In this document: one piece after another, positions 8,158 to 13,667 of the stretch
Layout: each line of letters opens with the position of its first letter
How positions within the stretch are numbered: the first letter of the stretch is position 1
Source of the DNA: Desulfuromonadales bacterium
GTDB lineage: Bacteria; Desulfobacterota; Desulfuromonadia; Desulfuromonadales; BM103
Direction: 5' to 3'
NCBI GenBank assembly: GCA_030614505.1
Contig: JAUWTX010000027.1
Span: 1-13,667, forward strand
DNA length: 13,667 bases
The notes under the pieces: generated by a model
Told to the model about the DNA's origin: nothing
What the model saw: only the letters and a program-made list of their open reading frames with translations
The model's database searches: none
Program-made: the position numbers and the translations under genes

Positions 8158-9885
8158 TTAAACAAACCCCTTGTCGATGGGGATGACTTTTTTGATTGTG
8201 CCGTCGAAAATATCCTGGACCGATTTCAAGTCCGGGTGCTCCATGGCATCTTCACGCAGACGTCGCATACGATCGGTCTCCTTGGCCTTGCGGTCTTCTA
8301 CCAGCGATGGTGGTGTGTCCTGCTGCTTAAGGTCGATGGGGATCACCCGCAGCTTGACCGGTTGACCGAAATAATCAGTCGCCAGGGTTTCCAGGTCCTG
8401 GCTAATCTCCTTCTCCTGGAGCTGGCTGATCATGAACGATTCTTTTGCATAGCCGACCTCCAGGACTGGTGGCTCTAGTTTGAGCAGGCGACCATGTTCC
8501 AGAACCGAACCAAGCATTGGTCGGCTTTGTTTGACCTGCTCAACCAGCCCCTGCCAACCCTTGTTGTCGGTTGCTACGGCGACAGGGGCTTCAGCCTTTT
8601 TTGGCGGCGGTGCCTCCGTGCCCGGATATTGATGCTCTTCCGGCGCCGGGTGTTGATGTGCCTCCGGGGTTGGCCGCTGTGGTGCGCTTTGGGCCTTCGG
8701 CTGGGGTGATGTTCTTTTGGTTGTTGGTAGGGGGGCTGCGTCCAGACGCTTTTCCAATCGTTCGATGTGACTGATGAGCTTGCCGAGGTCCTGGGATGGT
8801 GCAAGAGTGGCCAGTCGCACCAGACTCATCTCCAGAGTCAACAGGGGAAAGCTGCTGTGAACCAGCTCGCTCTGGGTTTTCATGAGCAAGGTAACGATTC
8901 TCTGCAAATCCTCAAGAGAAGCCTCTTCCGATAGAGTTTTCAACTCCTTCAGTTCATCGCCGACCAGATCGAGCATCTCGGCAGGATCCTCAACCACTTT
9001 ACAGATGACCATACCGCGGAACATTTCGAGAAGGTCCTTGGTAAATTGCCGTAGAGCCAGACCCAACTGATCTACCCGGTGCACCGAATCAAGCGCTCGA
9101 CGACTGTCACGCTGCAGAACCGCCTCGACAGTGTCGAGCAGAAGACGACGATCGACCATGCCGAGCAGGGTCTGTACAGCGTCGTCTTCAACCTCATCGC
9201 CGGAGAAGGCAATCACCTGGTCAAGGGTGGAGAGTGCATCACGCATGCTGCCTTCGCCCTGGCGGGCGATCAGGCCGAGGCTACGGTCAGAAATAGTCAG
9301 ATTCTCTGCATCGGAGATCTCGCGCAGACGATCGGCGACCCGGGTCAGAGGAATCTTGCGGAAGTCGAAACGCTGGCAGCGCGACAGGATGGTTATCGGG
9401 ATCTTGTGTGGTTCCGTGGTGGCAAAGATGAACTTGGCATGCTCCGGCGGCTCTTCAAGGGTTTTCAGCAACGCATTGAAGGCATTAGTCGAGAGCATGT
9501 GGACTTCGTCAATAATGAAGATCTTGAAGCGCGAGCGGCTGGGGAGGTAACGAATATTTTCACGCAGTTCGCGAATATCGTCGACACCAGTATTCGAGGC
9601 ACCGTCTATTTCGAGGACATCCAGACCTTGGCCGGCTGTGATTTCTGTACAAGATGAACAGGTGCCGCAAGGTTGGTCGGAAAGGCCTTCTTCGCAGTTC
9701 AGTGCTTTAGCCAGAATGCGGGCCGCAGAAGTTTTGCCGACACCGCGAGCGCCGGTGAAGAGAAAGGCATGATGAATACGACCGGAACGGATGGCATTCG
9801 CCAAGGTCTGGCTGACGTGTTCCTGACCGATCAGGTCGGTAAAAATTTGTGGACGCCACTTACGGGCAAGTACCAGATAGGCCAT
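8158..9885 (-). CDS. dnaX: DNA polymerase III subunit tau (and gamma by frameshifting)
   Basis: The tau product is 575 aa from the ATG at 9885 (MAYLVLARKWRPQIF). It has an AAA+ clamp-loader module with Walker A GARGVGKT at residues 45-52 and zinc-binding Cys at 64, 73, 76 and 79, as in E. coli. Walker B/sensor sequence FIIDEVHMLS and the arginine-finger motif LSRCQRFDF follow. After domain III (to about residue 370) comes a Pro/Gln/Glu-rich linker and a tau-type C-terminal domain. DnaX assembles the clamp loader and tethers polymerase III cores and helicase. A -1 frameshift signal at codons 428-430 should give a 431-aa gamma protein. The frame is open upstream to 10014, but that part overlaps the SRP RNA and has no DnaX homology. 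The Shine-Dalgarno is weak. It heads dnaX-ybaB-recR. Confidence 0.96.
   Translation of the reverse strand: MAYLVLARKWRPQIFTDLIGQEHVSQTLANAIRSGRIHHAFLFTGARGVGKTSAARILAKALNCEEGLSDQPCGTCSSCTEITAGQGLDVLEIDGASNTGVDDIRELRENIRYLPSRSRFKIFIIDEVHMLSTNAFNALLKTLEEPPEHAKFIFATTEPHKIPITILSRCQRFDFRKIPLTRVADRLREISDAENLTISDRSLGLIARQGEGSMRDALSTLDQVIAFSGDEVEDDAVQTLLGMVDRRLLLDTVEAVLQRDSRRALDSVHRVDQLGLALRQFTKDLLEMFRGMVICKVVEDPAEMLDLVGDELKELKTLSEEASLEDLQRIVTLLMKTQSELVHSSFPLLTLEMSLVRLATLAPSQDLGKLISHIERLEKRLDAAPLPTTKRTSPQPKAQSAPQRPTPEAHQHPAPEEHQYPGTEAPPPKKAEAPVAVATDNKGWQGLVEQVKQSRPMLGSVLEHGRLLKLEPPVLEVGYAKESFMISQLQEKEISQDLETLATDYFGQPVKLRVIPIDLKQQDTPPSLVEDRKAKETDRMRRLREDAMEHPDLKSVQDIFDGTIKKVIPIDKGFV
8546..8617 (-). 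promoter_or_regulatory. Programmed -1 ribosomal frameshift signal in dnaX
   Basis: On the minus strand an internal Shine-Dalgarno GGAGG (8617-8613) is followed after 10 bases by the slippery heptamer A AAA AAG (8602-8596) in the correct phase (codons CCA AAA AAG). A -1 slip makes the next codons GGC then TGA (8593-8591). Five bases after the heptamer a perfect 8-bp stem forms, AGCCCCTG (8590-8583) with CAGGGGCT (8553-8546), extendable by a C-G and a wobble pair. All three stimulatory elements of the E. coli dnaX site, and their spacings as I recall them, are present. The predicted product is 431 aa, the same length as E. coli gamma. Confidence 0.88.
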
Positions 9886-9937
9886 TGGCTCACAGTTCGG
9901 CTGATGGGAAATACCGCAACCGGCGATTTGCCGGCAC

Positions 9938-10047
9938 AAGTGACAGCCAGGCACCCCCGCGGCACACGGCTGAGGTCGCTGCCGCTGCTCCCTTCCGGGT
10001 CTGACGGAGTTCACGACCGTCCGTTGCGCGGGACCCGGCTGTCACTT
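9938..10047 (-). ncRNA. ffs: 4.5S signal recognition particle RNA
   Basis: On the minus strand the conserved domain IV is present: ACCCGGAAGGGAGCAGCGGC, with the GGAA tetraloop and the asymmetric AGCAG side. The ends pair over 11 bp (AAGTGACAGCC with GGCTGTCACTT) to close one long hairpin of about 110 nt, the short bacterial SRP RNA. It binds Ffh and directs membrane-protein ribosomes to FtsY. A TATATT at 10062-10057 could be its -10 box, but no matching -35 is visible, so it may also be read through from tRNA-Ser. A weak hairpin at 9920-9934 (CCGGC/GCCGG) lies between it and dnaX. Confidence 0.93.
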
Positions 10048-10083
10048 CTGACGGCAAATATATACAAATGAATGGAAAAGAAG

Positions 10084-10171
<88 letters not shown>

Positions 10172-10182
10172 GCAGAAGAGGA

Positions 10183-10212
10183 AAAATACACTAAAGAACG
10201 CTTTTCTGTAAA
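10183..10212 (-). promoter_or_regulatory. Candidate promoter of tRNA-Ser
   Basis: On the minus strand TTTACA (10212-10207) and TATTTT (10188-10183) are 18 bases apart. The predicted start is about four bases before the tRNA 5' end, which suits a tRNA promoter. Confidence 0.6.
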
Positions 10213-10246
10213 GGGTTTTCTCTGTGTGGATCAATCCCAGGGGTTG

Positions 10247-11029
10247 TCATTGTCTATAGGGTGTCAAACGAATTGTACCTATATCAATAACCTTCCCTGA
10301 TACGGCGTTGCGGCAACCGGATTCCTTTGTTCCCAACAGACCATAAAGCTCACCTGCAATCGGCTGGCCGCGAGTACGGGTGCGGGCAGCGAGACACCAT
10401 TGGCCGGCACGTTCAACATAGAGATGGAAACGGCCATCGTCACCGACTGATGGCGAAGTCGCCTCGGGCATGCGTTGGAAATCAGCATCTGGTTAAGCTA
10501 TGACGAAGGCACCGGAAAGCGGCTGATTATCGTCATCGACCAACAGGCCGGTGAAGCCGGTGTCACCGCTGGTCAGAGTGCCCTCGCGCATCAGCATTGG
10601 CTGGGCAACGCCCTGGAGGACGAAATTGATGGTTGTGACCTCTCCGGGCTTAACTGTTACCGGGTTCTTCGCTGGTAGTGCCCAGGCGTCGCCGGTCTTG
10701 GGTGGTCCGGCATCAGCACCGGAGTGACGCATGCGTGCTACCAGGTAGTAGTCACCTTCGACCAGGTCCAGGAAGTATCGGCCGTTTGTATCAACAAGCG
10801 CCTCGAAGTCGGCCGGGCCTCGCAGGTTGCCGCGTGGATTGCGGTACGCGTAGATGTAGGCACCGGTTGCTGGATTGCTGTGGTTGTCGGTGACCTGGCC
10901 GACTACGCCGACCTGTTTTTCGGTACTTATCGGTGTAGGTTCAATCCTCTTCTGACTGGCAGGAGCGCAGGCGCAGAGAAGAGAGATAAGCAAGAGAATG
11001 GATATATTTGTAAGTGTTCTGAAAGACAT
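10247..11029 (-). pseudogene. Lipoprotein with two carboxypeptidase-regulatory-like domains, interrupted by TAA
   Basis: From the ATG at 11029 the product has a lipoprotein signal (MSFRTLTNISILLLISLLCAC) with lipobox LCAC and lipidated Cys21. A domain beginning VGVVGQVTDNHSNPATGAYI follows. At codon 179 (10495-10493) a TAA stops translation. The same frame stays open after it to TGA at 10249-10247, encoding a second copy of the domain. The copies align: GAYIYAY in the first matches GAFVIA-stop in the second, then both continue to ..GRY/GRF..L..., so the stop replaces a Tyr codon. These Ig-like beta-sandwich modules are typical of cell-surface proteins; the function is unknown. No Shine-Dalgarno precedes either ATG candidate (11029 or 11041), which also suggests decay. 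Alternatives are sequencing error or a functional truncated 178-aa protein. Confidence 0.75.
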
Positions 11030-11067
11030 GTGGACTATCATAAGCTTTTTGATGATCTTTCTACAAT

Positions 11068-11114
11068 TGCTATTAGCAGTATGGGGGGGGCTGGCTCCGC
11101 AGGTGCCTGTCCCC
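11068..11114. repeat. REP-like palindrome cluster upstream of the lipoprotein gene
   Basis: TGCTATTAGCA (11068-11078) is a perfect palindrome with 5-bp arms. It adjoins a second hairpin-forming stretch of G-run + CTGGCTCCGCAGGTGCCTGTCCCC (to 11114). On the minus strand GGGGACAGGC and GCCAGCCCC flank the loop. I recall similar GGGGACAGGCACC-type extragenic repeats in Geobacter/Desulfuromonas genomes, but no second full copy is present here. Confidence 0.4.
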
Positions 11115-11121
11115 TGTTCCT

Positions 11122-11154
11122 GAAAAAGAAAGGCCCGGGATTTCTCCCGGGCCT
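11122..11154 (-). terminator. Intrinsic terminator of the beta-helix gene
   Basis: On the minus strand AGGCCCGGGA and TCCCGGGCCT form a perfect 10-bp GC-rich stem with a 4-base loop, followed by TTCTTTTT. It begins 22 bases after the stop codon at 11177 and separates this gene from the lipoprotein gene. Confidence 0.9.
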
Positions 11155-11176
11155 GATAAAACAATGTATGTTCGGT

Positions 11177-13667
11177 TTAGAAGCCGAGGCTTGCTGCGTT
11201 GTAGATGTCGACCGGGGTATTCAACACGTTAGTAGTAAACGTAGCATCCGGATTATCAGCGAACAACACCTGTTGCGCGAGTGTCACTCCAGTTCCTGTC
11301 GCCGACGTAGTCCCATCTACCGTAACATCACATGGAGACTTGGTAGGATCGCAGGCCAGGTTGATGGTTCCTGGATTCGGAGCGAGCGCAATACCAACAC
11401 CCGTTCCTGACAGTGCTGCACTGTTGTAAACTTGGAGATCAAGTGTTCCAGATGTTACTTGTACTCCAATAGCGTCATTCGCTGCATCTGTCACCGAACT
11501 GTCAATAATTGCAGCGTTATAACTTCCACCATCGTTGACACCAATATAGACACCGGTGCTGACTAGACCCAGCGCCCCGGAATTATACATTGTGCTACCC
11601 ACCACAGTGAGATCGGAATTCAAAGAATAAATATTTTCCTCAGTCGTATTCAGGATCGCTGAATTCGTGATGGTCGCTGTTGAATCCACCACTAACAAAC
11701 CTTCTCTGCCGACAGTGTCCATTGTCAGGTCGTCAGCGATCAGGGTCGTATTATCAACATGTACACCACTTGCCGAATAATTCGTGATTGTTGTGTTGTA
11801 CAAGGATATTGTCCCACCTGTGACGGCATTGTTGACAAAAATCCCTGATCCGGTAGGTGGTGCGAGAGGGGCATTCTGGTTGGCAACAGTCAGGTTGTTG
11901 AAGGTAAGGTCTCCAGTGAGATCATTTACTTCAATACCATCAGTGGCTGTATTATAAATCGTCCCCGAATTGACCGTTAAGGTGCCACTGTAGGTATCAA
12001 CAACCAATCCCTCTGACCCGGTCAAGTTAACATCCAGACTACCCAGATCAATATCTACCGAGGAATTATCAATATTTATACCGTCGTTTCCTGAATTGTT
12101 AACGGTCATGCTGCTCAGAGCAAGGTCACCTGATACGCTGGTAAAGTTAATACCAATCCCGGCAGCATTGTAACTGGCAACCGAACCACCAACAACCTGG
12201 GTGCCCGAACCAGCAGTACCACTGGCATCGAACGTAACATTATTGACGATGATATCCTGAGCACTTGTAGCTCCCGTATCGGTAACACTGATGTTGTCGA
12301 AAGCTGTCACGTACATGGTTGGTTGACCACCTGCAGCTGTGATGTTGATCCCTTCACCATTGGTAGTAACAAGGCCAGTATTATAAACGGTGAGGTTACT
12401 CAGGCCGACCTCATGTGCGAGGCCATCATCCTGACTCCAAACAAACAGGCCTGTTGTGCCCGTATTACTGATGGTCAGACCATCGATCGTTAAGTCAGTA
12501 TCACGGACATTGACACCAAATACAGTCGTGTCGTTTACGGTGCCACCGTTGATCGTCAGGCTGCCCGTGTTGTTATTGGCGTTGATACCATGACCGGTTA
12601 CACCATCAATATCGACATTACTCAGAGTGACGTCTGCAGATGAGTTGTTCATGGTGATGCCTTGAGATGCACTGTTATAGACCGTTACGGAACCGGCGGC
12701 CCCCAGGTCTATGGTCCCAGCAACCGTATCAATGAACACACCTTCTACAGCGCTGTTGTAGGATGCCACGCTGTCCAGGGTGATGTTGGCCGTCAGGGTG
12801 CCCCCCGTGGTGCCATCCAGGTCCAGAGCGGCTTCACCGACGGTGTCAATTGAACCACTAGCGGTAGTAATGGTGAAACCAGCCGCATCGGCATCAGATA
12901 CGTCGAGGCCAACGCCGCCATTCGTGTTGATATTCACAGCACCGAGATCTATGCTGCCGGCGCTGTTGTAGATAATCACGCCAGCGCCGTCACTGTAGAC
13001 ATCCAGCGTGTCGAGGCTCAGGCTCCCCGTGGAGTTGTAGATTGTTACACCTGCACCAGTTACCGGGTTAGCCATGCTGCCGACGGTAATCTCACCGCCA
13101 GCTGCCGCGAAGTTGACAGTGTTGTAAACCACGCCGCCATCACCAAGCACGGTCATGTTGTCCACCTGGTTGATGTTGATGGTTGAACCGCTGCCGTTGA
13201 AGATGACCGCTGGAACCGTCGCGGAGTTGTAAGTGTTGCCGCTCCCCGAGAAGTTGATGGTTCCGGCGTCCGGATCGACACTGCTAGGATCGGTGTCCGT
13301 TGCCTCCAGGGCATGGTCTGTTGAAGTAATGTTGTTGTCGGTCATGGTGGCAGTCAGCGTAGACGAGTTGTAAGCGGTCAGTGCTACGCCGCGTCCAGCT
13401 ACATTCGTCATGGTGTTGGTGCTCAGATCGGCAGAGTAGGTACCACCATCGTTGGTTTCCACCGAGATGCCGTCAGTGCCGATATCATCAAAGATGACTC
13501 CGTCGACAGTTATGCTGCCATTGGTGACATTGATGCCCAGTCCGGCTGTATTGTAGATAGTGCCGTCCTCGATGGTCAGCAGTCCATTACCGGTATCGCT
13601 CACCACGACTCCGTCGCCACTGGTATCCGCGACGTTCAACTGAGCGAAGTTAATGTCTGCTCCATCA
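11177..13667 (-). CDS. Large secreted parallel beta-helix repeat protein (5'-truncated by the window)
   Basis: The frame is open to the right edge, giving the last 829 residues; the TTG at 13639 is internal, not a start. The sequence is a continuous run of right-handed beta-helix coils of the PbH1 type, with units such as LTISNTGTTGLFV and MTVNNSGNDGINI repeating about every 23-25 residues. Composition is extreme: rich in Gly, Asn, Thr, Ser and Asp, with only one Lys and three Arg visible, as in exported adhesins or S-layer-like proteins. Sixteen of the 23 Tyr occur as YN followed by S, T or A, at equivalent coil positions. One Cys pair (ACDPTKSPCD) near the C-terminus could form a disulphide. 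The chain ends ...AASLGF with no autotransporter barrel or sorting domain. Export signal, full size and partner are outside the window. Adhesin or surface-structural role is inference. Confidence 0.85.
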   Translation of the reverse strand, partial: DGADINFAQLNVADTSGDGVVVSDTGNGLLTIEDGTIYNTAGLGINVTNGSITVDGVIFDDIGTDGISVETNDGGTYSADLSTNTMTNVAGRGVALTAYNSSTLTATMTDNNITSTDHALEATDTDPSSVDPDAGTINFSGSGNTYNSATVPAVIFNGSGSTININQVDNMTVLGDGGVVYNTVNFAAAGGEITVGSMANPVTGAGVTIYNSTGSLSLDTLDVYSDGAGVIIYNSAGSIDLGAVNINTNGGVGLDVSDADAAGFTITTASGSIDTVGEAALDLDGTTGGTLTANITLDSVASYNSAVEGVFIDTVAGTIDLGAAGSVTVYNSASQGITMNNSSADVTLSNVDIDGVTGHGINANNNTGSLTINGGTVNDTTVFGVNVRDTDLTIDGLTISNTGTTGLFVWSQDDGLAHEVGLSNLTVYNTGLVTTNGEGINITAAGGQPTMYVTAFDNISVTDTGATSAQDIIVNNVTFDASGTAGSGTQVVGGSVASYNAAGIGINFTSVSGDLALSSMTVNNSGNDGINIDNSSVDIDLGSLDVNLTGSEGLVVDTYSGTLTVNSGTIYNTATDGIEVNDLTGDLTFNNLTVANQNAPLAPPTGSGIFVNNAVTGGTISLYNTTITNYSASGVHVDNTTLIADDLTMDTVGREGLLVVDSTATITNSAILNTTEENIYSLNSDLTVVGSTMYNSGALGLVSTGVYIGVNDGGSYNAAIIDSSVTDAANDAIGVQVTSGTLDLQVYNSAALSGTGVGIALAPNPGTINLACDPTKSPCDVTVDGTTSATGTGVTLAQQVLFADNPDATFTTNVLNTPVDIYNAASLGF

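Noticed and set aside
9886..10014. 43-residue N-terminal extension of DnaX
   Set aside because: It overlaps the SRP RNA, has no DnaX similarity, and the family starts at MAYLVLARKWRP.
11201..13555. Regularly recurring GTTGTA/ATTGTA on the plus strand as a DNA repeat array or CRISPR-like feature
   Set aside because: The motif is only six bases, varies synonymously and always falls in the same codon phase, so it reflects the YN protein motif and not a DNA repeat.
11177..13639. TTG at 13639 as the start of the beta-helix protein
   Set aside because: The frame continues open to the window edge with in-pattern sequence (ADINFAQL) and there is no Shine-Dalgarno; the true start is outside.

Overview
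The window looks like chromosome from a Desulfuromonadales/Geobacterales-type deltaproteobacterium. The evidence is the gene order tRNA-Ser / SRP RNA / dnaX / ybaB / recR / one-polypeptide pyruvate:ferredoxin oxidoreductase / mglB-mglA / tRNA-Asn, together with close similarity of the MglA and MglB proteins to those of deltaproteobacteria. The genus is inference; no 16S or other marker is present. Every intact gene lies on the minus strand, so transcription runs from high to low coordinates. The only plus-strand coding relic is a decayed IS256-family transposase tail.

Right end (11177-13667): the C-terminal 829 residues of a large, acidic, secreted-looking parallel beta-helix protein whose start lies outside the window. 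It ends at a strong terminator. Next (10247-11029) is a putative lipoprotein with two carboxypeptidase-regulatory-like domains, broken by an in-frame TAA at a position where the first domain has Tyr.

Centre (6884-10212): an information-processing block of tRNA-Ser(GGA), 4.5S SRP RNA, dnaX, ybaB/ebfC and recR. dnaX carries a complete E. coli-type programmed -1 frameshift site: an internal Shine-Dalgarno, A AAA AAG, an immediate TGA in the -1 frame, and a downstream stem. It should therefore make both tau (575 aa) and gamma (431 aa). An unusual AT-rich 259-bp gap separates ybaB from recR.

Left-centre (1830-6803): nifJ/por (pyruvate:ferredoxin oxidoreductase, 1192 aa) with its own terminator; then mglB-mglA, the roadblock-GAP and Ras-like GTPase polarity switch, 12 bp apart behind one candidate promoter; then tRNA-Asn(GTT) with a near-consensus promoter and a terminator.

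Left end (1-1830): a diaminopimelate-dehydrogenase-like oxidoreductase and the first eight codons of another gene, followed on the high-coordinate side by about 700 bp of intergenic debris. That debris holds the IS256 transposase tail, a probable IS terminal repeat, and several perfect short palindromes of REP type.

No CRISPR array, defence island, prophage or biosynthetic cluster is visible. The most rewarding places to look again are the dnaX recoding site, the nonsense-interrupted lipoprotein, and the Tyr-Asn ladder of the beta-helix protein.
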